Under the pieces are notes generated by a model. That model searched no databases and was not told where the DNA came from. It saw nothing but the letters and a program-made list of their open reading frames with translations. From an uncultured Bacteroidales bacterium (lineage in GTDB: Bacteria > Bacteroidota > Bacteroidia > Bacteroidales > Paludibacteraceae), in assembly GCA_946403315.1 (NCBI GenBank), contig CAMIZK010000008.1, positions 1 through 39,959 on the forward strand: a DNA stretch of 39,959 nt, written 5' to 3'. The position numbers and the translations under genes were made by a program. Shown here piece after piece: positions 1-8,679 of this stretch. The stretch's first letter is position 1. Each line of letters opens with the position of its first letter.

Positions 1-422
1 GCATAATGCTTCGGTGTCGTCAATTTCCGCTCATATATTTTACACTCGGATAAACAGGGTACGTTTTCCGCCAGATATCCTTCGATGTTGCTGAAGTCAA
101 ACTTCCCGTAATACGCATCCACCTCTGGCAATTCTTCCTCCAACTCTGCCCGATACCGCTCACTCAGACAGCCCATCACAATCAGCTTTCTTAACTTCCC
201 CTTCTTCTTCCGCTCCGCCATCTGAAGGATCATATTCACACTCTCCTCCTTCGCGTCACCGATAAATCCGCAGGTGTTGATCACGCATACTTCGCCCTTT
301 GGCTCCTCCGGATCATGCACACACCTCCAGCCTGCCGCCTCCAACTGCCGCATCACCCGCTCTGCGTCCACCAAATTCTTTGAACACCCCAGCGTAATAA
401 AATCTACTTGCCCTTTAACCAT
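1..422 (-). CDS. rimO: Ribosomal protein S12 methylthiotransferase RimO, N-terminal part (runs off window)
   Basis: RimO is a radical-SAM enzyme that methylthiolates a conserved aspartate of ribosomal protein S12. About 140 residues are visible and are absent from the ORF track because the frame is open at the edge. My translation starts MVKGQVDFITLGCSKNLVD, the family N-terminus. It continues through VINTCGFIGDAKEES and VMGCLSERYRAELEEELPEVD, which supply the three cysteines of the N-terminal methylthiotransferase domain. It reaches ERKLTTPKHYA, which in RimO lies just before the radical-SAM cysteines; those lie outside the window. The similar enzyme MiaB is less likely because GCSKNLVD and LTTPKHYA are RimO-like. 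It lies 20 bp behind recQ on the same strand, and its ATG is embedded in a 7-bp tandem array. Confidence 0.92.
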   Translation of the reverse strand, partial: MVKGQVDFITLGCSKNLVDAERVMRQLEAAGWRCVHDPEEPKGEVCVINTCGFIGDAKEESVNMILQMAERKKKGKLRKLIVMGCLSERYRAELEEELPEVDAYYGKFDFSNIEGYLAENVPCLSECKIYERKLTTPKHY

Positions 423-444
423 TCGCCTTTCGCCATTCGCCTTT
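417..444 (-). repeat. Heptanucleotide array at recQ-rimO junction
   Basis: Read on the minus strand, units alternate AAAGGCG and AATGGCG with exact 7-nt spacing, about four units. They fill the space from the recQ stop to the rimO start, and the rimO ATG is part of a unit. Confidence 0.8.
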
Positions 445-2626
445 AATTCCCCAAATCACAGTGGAACTTCAATCGTACCAACCGTACATGCATCTCGTCG
501 TAGTAATCCTCGCCTAACTCCTCCATCGCCTTCTTGATATTATCGTCATCGGCGTTCTTGAAGTAGTCGTAGATCTCTTCTTCCTCATCCGGATCCACTA
601 CCTCCTTAATAAAGTAATTGATGTTGAGTTTCGTGCCGCTGAAAACAATAGCCTCCAACTCTTCCAACATCTCATCCATCGACATACCGCAACTCTCGGC
701 TAAGTCGTCCAAATCCACACGACGGTCGATCGCCTGGATGATCTGTTTCTTTCGCGTACTCTTCTTCGCAACGGTTCGTATCCGCAAGTCTTCCGGCCGG
801 ATAATCTCGTTCTCATCGACGTACTCCTTAATAATATGCAAAAACTCATCACCGTACCGTTTCGCCTTGGCTACACCCACACCCGGAATCATCAGTAACT
901 CTTCCATCGTGATCGGATACGTCGTCGCCATCGCCTCCAGACTCGGATCCTGGAAGATCACAAACGGCGGAACATCGTTCTTCTTCGCTACCTTTCGACG
1001 GATATCCTTTAAGATCGCATACAGCACCTCGTCGGCAGCCGCACAGGTGGCACCTGCACCGTCCATATCGATCTCATCCTCGTCTTGCACCTCAATCGGC
1101 ACTTCGAACTTACCCGGTTTGCGAATGAACTTCAGTCCGTCTTTCTGCAGTTTCAGGTCACCGTAACTGTCCACATCCTTCTTGATCATCCCCACTAACA
1201 GCGCCTGTCTCAAAATAGCATGCAGCGTACTCTCTTCCACGTCACTCGCCGCACCGAAGTTATCCAGCTCATCGTGGTGGTAACTCATCACCTCGGCCGT
1301 CTGGTTTCCGTGCAGGATATCTACAATATGTTCGGCCTTATGGTGCTCGTTCACTTGCTGAATCGTCTCCAGCGCGATCTGTAACAACTCGCTCGCATCG
1401 ATCTGCTTATACGTCTTCCGGCAGTTGTCGCAGTTACCGCATTTGTCTTCGTTATATTCCTCACCGAAATAGTGCAGCAGCAGTTTCCGCCTACAGATCG
1501 TACTCTCCGCATAACTCTGCGTCTCAAACAGCAACTGATTGCCGATTCCGATCTCCTTCGGCGTCTTGTCTTTTTGGAATCTTCTCAGTCTTTCAATATC
1601 GTCCGGACTGTAGAAACACAGACAGATTCCTTCACCTCCGTCTCGACCCGCACGACCTGTCTCCTGATAGTATCCCTCCAGACTCTTTGGAATATCGTAA
1701 TGCACCACAAACCGTACGTCCGGCTTGTCAATACCCATACCGAACGCGATCGTCGCTACAATCACCTGGCACTCTTCCATCAAGAATGCGTCTTGGTTCT
1801 CTGACCGTGTCTGAGCGTCCATGCCTGCATGGTACGGCCGTGCACTGATTCCGTTCACCTTCAGCACCTCCGCCAGATCTTCCACCTCCTTGCGTGCCAA
1901 ACAATAGACGATACCGCTCTTGCCTTCCATCCCTCGGATGAAACGCACCAGATCCTTATCTACGTCCGCCGTCTTCGGTCTCACTTCGTAATACAGATTC
2001 GGACGGTTGAAACTGCTCTTGAACACCGTCGCATCCATCATACCTAAGTTCTTCTGGATGTCTTTCTGCACCTTCGGCGTTGCCGTCGCCGTCAATGCAA
2101 TAATCGGCGCTTTACCGATTCGTTGCACCATGCTGCGGATCTGACTGTACTCCGGACGGAAATCATGACCCCATTCCGAGATACAATGCGCCTCATCCAC
2201 CGCGTAGAAAGAGATCTTCACGCCCTTCAAAAAGTCCACGTTCTCTCCCTTGTTCAAACTCTCCGGCGCCAGATACAGCAACTTCGTCTTTCCTGCCAGC
2301 ACATCCTCTTTCACCGCTGCGATCTCAGGCCGACTCAAACTCGAATTGATGAAATGCGCTACACCTTCCTCCTCCGAGTAGTTACTCATCGCATCCACCT
2401 GGTTCTTCATCAGCGCTATCAGCGGCGAAATAACAATCGCTACGCCGTCCATGATCAACGATGGTAACTGGAAACAGAGACTCTTTCCTCCTCCGGTCGG
2501 CATCAATACAAACGTGTCTTTCCCCTCCATCACATTACGTATGATGGCTTCCTGATTGCCCTTGAACGTATCAAACCCAAAGTACGTCCGCAATGCCTCT
2601 ACTAACTGTTCATGTGTTACTTCCAT
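443..2626 (-). CDS. recQ: ATP-dependent DNA helicase RecQ
   Basis: RecQ is a 3'-5' superfamily 2 DNA helicase used in recombination and replication-fork repair. The 727-residue length is usual for Bacteroidales RecQ. Visible features in order: Walker A TGGGKS near residues 44-49; DEAH box at about 144-147 in VDEAHCISEWGHDFRPEY; motif III LTATATP; motif VI GYYQETGRAGRDG; RecQ zinc-binding cysteines CRRKLLLHYFG...CGNCDNC near 385-410; winged-helix region; and an HRDC domain around 525-605 (PPFVIFQDPSLEAMA, LLMIPGVG). The acidic C-terminus (DPDEEEEIYDYF) is typical of the family in this phylum. The start MEVTHEQLVEAL fits a promoter immediately upstream. It probably cotranscribes rimO. Confidence 0.97.
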   Translation of the reverse strand: MEVTHEQLVEALRTYFGFDTFKGNQEAIIRNVMEGKDTFVLMPTGGGKSLCFQLPSLIMDGVAIVISPLIALMKNQVDAMSNYSEEEGVAHFINSSLSRPEIAAVKEDVLAGKTKLLYLAPESLNKGENVDFLKGVKISFYAVDEAHCISEWGHDFRPEYSQIRSMVQRIGKAPIIALTATATPKVQKDIQKNLGMMDATVFKSSFNRPNLYYEVRPKTADVDKDLVRFIRGMEGKSGIVYCLARKEVEDLAEVLKVNGISARPYHAGMDAQTRSENQDAFLMEECQVIVATIAFGMGIDKPDVRFVVHYDIPKSLEGYYQETGRAGRDGGEGICLCFYSPDDIERLRRFQKDKTPKEIGIGNQLLFETQSYAESTICRRKLLLHYFGEEYNEDKCGNCDNCRKTYKQIDASELLQIALETIQQVNEHHKAEHIVDILHGNQTAEVMSYHHDELDNFGAASDVEESTLHAILRQALLVGMIKKDVDSYGDLKLQKDGLKFIRKPGKFEVPIEVQDEDEIDMDGAGATCAAADEVLYAILKDIRRKVAKKNDVPPFVIFQDPSLEAMATTYPITMEELLMIPGVGVAKAKRYGDEFLHIIKEYVDENEIIRPEDLRIRTVAKKSTRKKQIIQAIDRRVDLDDLAESCGMSMDEMLEELEAIVFSGTKLNINYFIKEVVDPDEEEEIYDYFKNADDDNIKKAMEELGEDYYDEMHVRLVRLKFHCDLGN

Positions 2627-2648
2627 AACAAAAAATTCAATTTGGGCG

Positions 2649-2680
2649 CAAAGATACTAAAAAAAAATTATATGTGCAAG
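2649..2680 (-). promoter_or_regulatory. Bacteroidetes-type promoter for recQ
   Basis: On the minus strand, -33 CTTG is followed by 20 nt and the -7 box TATCTTTG. This is the sigma-ABfr type used in Bacteroidetes, about 25 nt before the recQ ATG. Confidence 0.7.
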
Positions 2681-2762
2681 ACTTTGGTACTTTTTTTTTG
2701 AAAATCAGCATTTTTTTTAAGTCATTTTTGCTCTTTTTTGATAAAAAATCGCAATATCATCA

Positions 2763-2787
2763 GTATTATATACATAGTATATAATAC
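2763..2787. repeat. Perfect 11-bp inverted repeat, 3-nt spacer
   Basis: Arms GTATTATATAC and GTATATAATAC flank ATA. It lies in the 440-bp recQ/MFS intergenic region. A sequence-related inverted repeat lies at 19387-19407, and both sit next to 11-nt tandem arrays. There is no G/C-rich stem, so a terminator is unlikely; a protein-binding site or element terminus is possible. Confidence 0.8.
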
Positions 2788-2810
2788 CAATATGTTAAAG
2801 TGCAAAAAAT

Positions 2811-2865
2811 AGTGCGTGATAAGTGCGAGATAAGTGCGCCATAAGTACGTCATAAGTGCGTCACT
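2811..2865 (+). repeat. Five-unit 11-bp tandem array (AGTGCGNNATA)
   Basis: Units AGTGCGTGATA, AGTGCGAGATA, AGTGCGCCATA, AGTACGTCATA and AGTGCGTCACT are contiguous with an exact 11-nt period. A possible extra unit precedes them (AGTGCAAAAAAT). One helical turn per unit would put a bound protein on one DNA face. The rest of the 2627-3066 gap holds the two promoters, the inverted repeat and A/T tracts; I see no credible gene in it. Confidence 0.85.
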
Positions 2866-2975
2866 TTCGTGGTCGAAAGCATCTCTTCTGCAGGTATCTC
2901 CCATACTCCTTTCGAAAGATTTCGGTACGTTTCGAAGTGAAAAACGATATTTTTTTGAAAAAAAATCACAAAACA

Positions 2976-3007
2976 CTTGCACAATTCAAAAAAAAGCAGT
3001 AATTTTG
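2976..3007 (+). promoter_or_regulatory. Bacteroidetes-type promoter for the MFS-Sus operon
   Basis: The -33 CTTG is followed by 20 nt and the -7 box TAATTTTG. Transcription would begin about 3014, which favours the downstream ATG at 3067 for the transporter. Confidence 0.7.
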
Positions 3008-3066
3008 CGCCGATTTTTGTAATGTATATTTTACAAATCAGGCAACTTAATTATAAAATTGATATC

Positions 3067-4407
3067 ATGCAGAAACGGAATTTATCCTTTGCACAACTCT
3101 TTAATTTGAGTTTCGGCTTCTTCGGAGTGCAAATAGCATACGCCCTCCAAAGTGCCAACATTTCACGTATCTTTGCTACCTTGGGCGCTGACCCCCACAC
3201 GCTGAGTTTCTTCTGGATCCTCCCGCCGTTGATGGGTATGATCGTGCAGCCGCTCGTAGGTAAGTATTCGGATAAAACATGGACGCGTCTCGGCCGTCGT
3301 AAACCTTACCTGCTCGTCGGTGCCCTCATCGCTCTCGCGGTGATGATTCTCCTGCCGAATGCCGGTAACTTCAGTTTCGGCCAGTCCGTCTTCCTCGGCC
3401 TCAATGCCGCAATGTGGTTCGGCCTATTCAGCCTCATGTTCCTCGATACCTCCATCAACATTGCTATGCAGCCGTTTAAGATGATGGTAGGCGATATGGT
3501 CAACGAAGAGCAGAAGGGTACGGCTTATGCCATCCAGTCTGCCCTCTGTAACGCAGGCTCGGTAGTAGGTTATCTCCTCCCGATCTCCTTGACGTGGGTA
3601 GGTATCGCGAATACCGCTCCGCAAGGCGTCATCCCCGACACCGTCAAATGGTCCTTCTACCTCGGTGCAGCTATTCTCACCCTTTGTTCGCTCTATACCT
3701 TTATGACCGTCAAAGAGATGAATCCGGAGGAATATGCCGAGTTCCACGGCATCAAGGATAAGAAAGTGGACCCATCAGACGAAAAAGGCATTATCACCTT
3801 GCTCAAAGAAGCACCTTCTGCTTTCTGGACAGTGGGCCTCGTGCAGTTCTTCTGCTGGTCTGCCTTCCTTTATATGTGGAACTATTCGAATGGCGCCATT
3901 GCCGTGAACTGCTTTGGCTGGGATGGAGTAGATACCGAAGTGGCAGAGTTTCAAAATGCCGGAAACTGGGTTGGCGTAGTATTCTGCGTACAAGCAGTCG
4001 GTTCGCTCCTATGGGCGGCTTTCCTGCCTTGGCTCGAGAAACGTTTCCATAACAAGGGAGCGTATTCGATCTCGCTCGTCGTGGGTGCAATCGGTTTTAT
4101 TTCCACTTTCTTCGTAACGAACCAGTATGTGCTCTTCGGCAGTTATCTCCTCATCGGTGCCGCTTGGGCGGCAATGCTTGCCCTGCCGTTCACCATCGTT
4201 ACCAACGCTATCAAGGGCGGTAACATGGGATATTACCTCGGCTTGTTCAACTGTACCATCTGCCTGCCGCAGATCATTGCAGCACTCCTCGGCGGTGTAC
4301 TCCTTACTTATATATGCGGGGGCGCGCAGGCGGGTATGCTCATCGTTTCCGGTGTGCTCCTCCTCTGTGGTGCTGCATCTGTCTTTATCATTAAAGAGAA
4401 AGAATAA
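3067..4407 (+). CDS. MFS sugar transporter (SLC45/GPH-like disaccharide:cation symporter type)
   Basis: This is an inner-membrane transporter of 446 residues with about twelve hydrophobic segments. The N-terminal FGFFGVQIAYALQSANISRIF, PPLMGMIVQPLVGKYSDKTWTRLGRRKPY and the loop-2/3 basic motif are typical of sugar-proton symporters that accompany Sus-like loci in Bacteroidales. I start it at MQKRNLSFAQLFN (3067), not at the ORF-track start 2977, because the promoter -7 box lies at 3000-3007 and the earlier start would fall inside the promoter. Given the galactan locus around it, galactose or a short galactooligosaccharide is the likely substrate; this is inference, as the sequence does not set specificity. 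It is first in a five-gene plus-strand operon. Confidence 0.85.
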   Translation: MQKRNLSFAQLFNLSFGFFGVQIAYALQSANISRIFATLGADPHTLSFFWILPPLMGMIVQPLVGKYSDKTWTRLGRRKPYLLVGALIALAVMILLPNAGNFSFGQSVFLGLNAAMWFGLFSLMFLDTSINIAMQPFKMMVGDMVNEEQKGTAYAIQSALCNAGSVVGYLLPISLTWVGIANTAPQGVIPDTVKWSFYLGAAILTLCSLYTFMTVKEMNPEEYAEFHGIKDKKVDPSDEKGIITLLKEAPSAFWTVGLVQFFCWSAFLYMWNYSNGAIAVNCFGWDGVDTEVAEFQNAGNWVGVVFCVQAVGSLLWAAFLPWLEKRFHNKGAYSISLVVGAIGFISTFFVTNQYVLFGSYLLIGAAWAAMLALPFTIVTNAIKGGNMGYYLGLFNCTICLPQIIAALLGGVLLTYICGGAQAGMLIVSGVLLLCGAASVFIIKEKE

Positions 4408-4444
4408 TATCGCATAAACAACAAACAAATAATTAATATCTATT

Positions 4445-5410
4445 ATGAAAAACAAATCTACAATTCTAATCATGGCCTTGGCCATTGTAACGGCCCTTGT
4501 GGGCTGTAAAAGGAATGAGATTGACATCGAAGAAGAACTGAAGGAACTCTCGGAAGAGACTTTCAAAAGTCTTGAGTATTGCAGCCATGTTGATCTGAAC
4601 GGCTACAATATGGATGTCATTCAATTCCATTTCAATCATGCTGACAACACAGTGGAAAAAACTACCTTCTCCTTCGGTGATGGCGTTTCGGCTGCGTTTG
4701 AATCGAAGACCTATTCGCTGGTCTGGGATGAATTTACAAGTTCTATGTTAGGCAGAAAAGCGCGGCTTGTCGCTGAGGATGAAGAACTGAACTTGCTCTA
4801 TCTGAATAATGTCTTTACACTCTCCGATTCCGTGCAGATGACCGAGAAGGAAGCCCTTGCGGATATCGCTTCTTCCATCTCCTCGAATATTGCGAACTCG
4901 GATTGGGCTGCTTATGAACCCGTTTATGTGATGCAGGACCATTGGACCATGGATACAACATGGTATGAGACCCACCGTCAGGGAAAGAAGATTATCGTGG
5001 ACACCATCACAGGACGCTTCAAACATGAGGAACAGATCCCTGTAGGTGTTGCTTCTCAAAAGATTTCTTATCTTCGTTTCTATGATGATGTTACTTCTCA
5101 TAGAAAGACTTTGGCTTGGGCAAGCGGAGAGCAGGTTAATATTGTAACACCTGATACGACGATTTTACCTCAAGTCCAGGATGCTACGAAGAACGATACC
5201 ATTATTACGTTCTCTATCGAAGAAACACCTGCAACTCGTATTGTTGTTGATTCTGCTAATCACTGGAGTCTTGCTAAGGTCAAAGAGGGCGCGTTTGATG
5301 TGATATTCAAACATACTGATGACGGCGCAGATGAGACTTTGCAAATGTCCGCTTGTACGGATAGTACATTTACGCTGAATAATGCGATTTATCATAACCT
5401 GAAAAAATAA
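4445..5410 (+). CDS. Lipoprotein of unknown function in the Sus-like operon
   Basis: This is a 321-residue lipoprotein: a hydrophobic signal ends at ALVGC with the lipidated cysteine at 21. The acidic stretch a few residues on (NEIDIEEEL) suits surface export in Bacteroidetes. After it come about 280 residues of mixed, probably beta-rich sequence with no domain I recognise; the segment DHWTMDTTWYETHRQG is notable. It sits 37 bp after the transporter and only 6 bp before susC, so it is translated with the uptake system. A carbohydrate-binding surface role is a guess from position alone. Confidence 0.75.
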   Translation: MKNKSTILIMALAIVTALVGCKRNEIDIEEELKELSEETFKSLEYCSHVDLNGYNMDVIQFHFNHADNTVEKTTFSFGDGVSAAFESKTYSLVWDEFTSSMLGRKARLVAEDEELNLLYLNNVFTLSDSVQMTEKEALADIASSISSNIANSDWAAYEPVYVMQDHWTMDTTWYETHRQGKKIIVDTITGRFKHEEQIPVGVASQKISYLRFYDDVTSHRKTLAWASGEQVNIVTPDTTILPQVQDATKNDTIITFSIEETPATRIVVDSANHWSLAKVKEGAFDVIFKHTDDGADETLQMSACTDSTFTLNNAIYHNLKK

Positions 5411-5416
5411 TACTGT

Positions 5417-8400
5417 ATGAAAAACAATATATTCAATCTTCGCGCGCTGCTGATGTCATGTCTCCTCTTTGTGGGACTGTCAGCTTTCGCTCAACTCTCG
5501 GTGCAGGGTAATGTCACTGACGCCGCTACTGGTGAACCCATTATAGGCGCGTCTATCCTCGAAATAGGCACTACAAATGGTACGATTACTGATTTCGATG
5601 GTAAATTTTTACTCAATGTAAAAACAGGTGCAAAACTCTCTATCTCCTACATGGGTTATAAAACCCAGGAACTCGCGGCTGCGCCGAACATGAGCGTCCG
5701 TCTGGGTGAGGACACCGAGTTGCTGGAGGAAGTCGTAGTCGTTGGTTATGGTGTAGTGAAGAAAGGTGACGCCACCGGTTCTGTTACTGCGATCAAACCC
5801 GATGATATGAACAAAGGTCTGACGACCAACGCTCAAGACATGCTCCAAGGTAAGATTGCCGGTGTGAACGTAGTCGCTGCGGATGGTACGCCGGGTGGAG
5901 CCGGAGCAATCACGATTCGTGGTGGTGCTTCCCTCAACGCTTCCAATAATCCCTTGATTGTCATCGATGGACTCGCAATGGATGAGAATGGTATCCAAGG
6001 TGTATCGAACCCGCTTTCTATGGTTAACCCGAACGATATTGAGAGCTTTACCGTCCTCAAAGACGCTTCCGCTACCGCTATCTATGGTAGCCGTGCTTCC
6101 AATGGTGTCATCCTTATTACTACCAAGAAAGGTGCAAAAGGCAGCAAACCCAAAGTAAGTTACGCCGGTAACCTCTCTATCGGTACGCTGACCAACCGCA
6201 CCCAGGTGCTCACGGCGGATCAGCTCCGCGGATATGCTACCGCCCTGGGTCATAACGAAGAGAAAACCAATTCTTTAGGAACAGCAAGTACCGATTGGCA
6301 GGACCAGATATACCGCACCACGGTTTCCACCGACCATAATATCTCGATTATGGGTGGCGTGAAGAACAATATCGTGGACATGCCGTATCGTGCATCGGTG
6401 GGCTATACCCTCCAAAACGGAGCTATCAAGACTTCGCAGATGCAGCGTGTTACCGCATCCCTCAACCTCAGCCCGTCCTTCTTGGATAACCACTTGGCAT
6501 TCAATATCAATACCAAGGGAATGTATATCTACAACCGCTATCCTGCCGGGGTCGTAGGTGCGGCTCTGTCCATGGATCCTACTATGCCTGTTAGAGGACA
6601 GGCGGTTAATGCCAATGGAGATGTCCTCGTGCCGCAGAACGTGCTTGATAACTGGTTCGACGGATACTACCAGCGTATCGTTTCTCCTTCTGGATACAAC
6701 GATGACGCATGGCCCTATACCAAAAACTCACAGACTACAGGCAACCCGGCTGCTGCTTTGGCACACAAGAATGACCGTGCAAACGCAGGCTCCTTCGTCG
6801 GAAATATCGAGGCGGACTATAAGATTCATGGTTTCGAAGATCTGCATATCCACGCTAACTTCGGTGCTGACTATTCCTACGGTAAGCAGAAAACGGTTTT
6901 GCCGGCTTATAGCTATGACAACCACTATTTCGGTTGGAATGGCTGGAGCGATATGAGCAAGTACAACCTCCAGTTCTCCGCTTATGCGCAATACGGACAC
7001 GATTGGGAAGAGGAGAAACAGCATTTTGATATAATGGTCGGTTATGAGAACCAGTATTTCTACCGTAAAACGCAGAGCGATGGTTCCGGTTTCTACCAGA
7101 CCACGAATAAGGATCCTGAATTGGCAGGACAACCCTATAACAGATATACCAATACCTATATCACGGATAATGCCCTCCAGTCTGTCTATGGACGTATCAA
7201 CTGGAATGGTTGGGACCAAGTCCTCGTTACCGCTACCTTCCGTGCGGATGCTTCCTCTCGTTTCGCTAAATATAACTCGAAAGGACAGAACGCACGCTGG
7301 GGGCTCTTCCCATCTGTAGCGCTCGGTTGGAAGATCAAAGAGACCTTCCTCAAGGATGTCAATTCTATCAATGACCTCAAACTCCGTATCGGTTATGGTA
7401 TCACGGGTCAACAGAACTTAGGTGTGGATTACTACTATCTGCCTACTTATGCTACGGCGCAAGACCACGCGTATTACCCCGTTCTGGATGGTGGCGAGGA
7501 CAATCCTCTCTTCGCCGGTAGAGATGCAAACGGCAACGCGGTGTATTATACCAGCCGTCCGGGTGTATATAATACAGACCTGACTTGGGAGAAAACATAT
7601 ACCAGCAATATCGGTATCGACTTCGCCTTCCTCAACAACCGTATCAATGGTAATATCGACTACTATCATCGTCGTACCAAAGACCTCTTGAGTACCGTCA
7701 ACGTATCTGCCGGTTCGAACTTCAAGAACCAGATGCTCGGAAACATCGGTAGCCTCTACAACCAAGGTGTTGAGTTCGCTATCAATGCGGTGCTCGTAGA
7801 TACGAAGAACTTCAAATGGGACTTGGGCTACAACGTAGCTTGGAACCAGAACAAGATCACCCAGTTGCTCTCGGACGATCCGGACTACTTCGTTCCGACC
7901 GGAGGTATCAGCTCGGGTACCGGTAATACGATCCAGGCGCATAAAGTGGGCGAAGCCGCTTACTCTTTCCTTGTCTATGAGACGAAAACCATGACCGATG
8001 AGAATGGGGTGACACGTCATTATTTCATCGACCGTAACAAAGATGGTCAGATCAACGATAACGATAAATACATCTACCACAATCCTGCTGCTCCTGTCAC
8101 TATGGGTCTGCAGACCAAGTTCCAGTTCTATGGCTTCGACTTGGGCATCACGCTCCGTGCTAATATCGGCAACTATGTCTATAACGACGTATTGGCAGGC
8201 AACCTGCAATGGGTAGAAGCAGATAAAGTTTACCAGAATCAGAATGGCGGTTACCACTCTGTCCTGACTTCTGCTTTCAACTGCTATTATGGAGACAACA
8301 TGCGTAGCGATGATATCCGCACGTACGTTTGGAACGATGCAACCCAAGCTTACGAAGTGGGAACGGATTCCAAAGGTGCTTTGGTGAAGAACTCCAACTG

Positions 8401-8632
8401 GTATGCTTCGGACTTCTTCGTGGAGAAAGCATCTTTCCTCCGTATTGACAATATCACGCTCGGTTATAGTTTCAACAAGACGAAAGTACAGGGACGTGCG
8501 TACGTTACTGTATCCAACCCGTGCGTCTTCTCTAAATACAAAGGACTCGACCCGGAGGTCGGCGGAGGTATTGACAACAATATCTATCCTCGTAGTATGA
8601 CTACCGTGATGGGTATCACGCTCCAATTCTAA
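5417..8632 (+). CDS. SusC/RagA-family TonB-dependent outer-membrane transporter
   Basis: This is the outer-membrane importer of oligosaccharides, powered by TonB. Length 1,071 residues is normal. Signal peptide 1-25 ends SAFAQ. A carboxypeptidase-regulatory-like domain follows (VQGNVTDAATGEPIIGASI, about 28-105). Next is the SusC signature EEVVVVGYGVVKKGDATGSV, and a plug domain with IRGGASLNASNNPLIVIDGL and the family motif ASATAIYGSRASNGVILITTKKG. A roughly 22-strand barrel fills the remainder and ends in a terminal aromatic, VMGITLQF. No N-terminal STN domain is present, so it does not look like an anti-sigma-signalling transporter. It is directly followed by its SusD partner. Confidence 0.95.
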   Translation: MKNNIFNLRALLMSCLLFVGLSAFAQLSVQGNVTDAATGEPIIGASILEIGTTNGTITDFDGKFLLNVKTGAKLSISYMGYKTQELAAAPNMSVRLGEDTELLEEVVVVGYGVVKKGDATGSVTAIKPDDMNKGLTTNAQDMLQGKIAGVNVVAADGTPGGAGAITIRGGASLNASNNPLIVIDGLAMDENGIQGVSNPLSMVNPNDIESFTVLKDASATAIYGSRASNGVILITTKKGAKGSKPKVSYAGNLSIGTLTNRTQVLTADQLRGYATALGHNEEKTNSLGTASTDWQDQIYRTTVSTDHNISIMGGVKNNIVDMPYRASVGYTLQNGAIKTSQMQRVTASLNLSPSFLDNHLAFNINTKGMYIYNRYPAGVVGAALSMDPTMPVRGQAVNANGDVLVPQNVLDNWFDGYYQRIVSPSGYNDDAWPYTKNSQTTGNPAAALAHKNDRANAGSFVGNIEADYKIHGFEDLHIHANFGADYSYGKQKTVLPAYSYDNHYFGWNGWSDMSKYNLQFSAYAQYGHDWEEEKQHFDIMVGYENQYFYRKTQSDGSGFYQTTNKDPELAGQPYNRYTNTYITDNALQSVYGRINWNGWDQVLVTATFRADASSRFAKYNSKGQNARWGLFPSVALGWKIKETFLKDVNSINDLKLRIGYGITGQQNLGVDYYYLPTYATAQDHAYYPVLDGGEDNPLFAGRDANGNAVYYTSRPGVYNTDLTWEKTYTSNIGIDFAFLNNRINGNIDYYHRRTKDLLSTVNVSAGSNFKNQMLGNIGSLYNQGVEFAINAVLVDTKNFKWDLGYNVAWNQNKITQLLSDDPDYFVPTGGISSGTGNTIQAHKVGEAAYSFLVYETKTMTDENGVTRHYFIDRNKDGQINDNDKYIYHNPAAPVTMGLQTKFQFYGFDLGITLRANIGNYVYNDVLAGNLQWVEADKVYQNQNGGYHSVLTSAFNCYYGDNMRSDDIRTYVWNDATQAYEVGTDSKGALVKNSNWYASDFFVEKASFLRIDNITLGYSFNKTKVQGRAYVTVSNPCVFSKYKGLDPEVGGGIDNNIYPRSMTTVMGITLQF

Positions 8633-8679
8633 TATGCAAGAATTCATAGAATAAAGAAACTTCAAAAATTAAAAGCGTT

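Noticed and set aside
2864-2950. TTTCGAAAG-like words near the MFS promoter, considered as a third array
   Set aside because: Spacing is uneven and only a 6-bp inverted repeat (CTTTCG-TGGT-CGAAAG) is solid; not enough to call.
2722-2982. 86-residue ORF in the recQ/MFS gap
   Set aside because: It reads through the 11-nt array, the inverted repeat and A/T tracts; composition is not coding-like.
7418-8665. 415-residue minus-strand ORF opposite susC
   Set aside because: Antisense shadow; the plus frame is a full SusC barrel.
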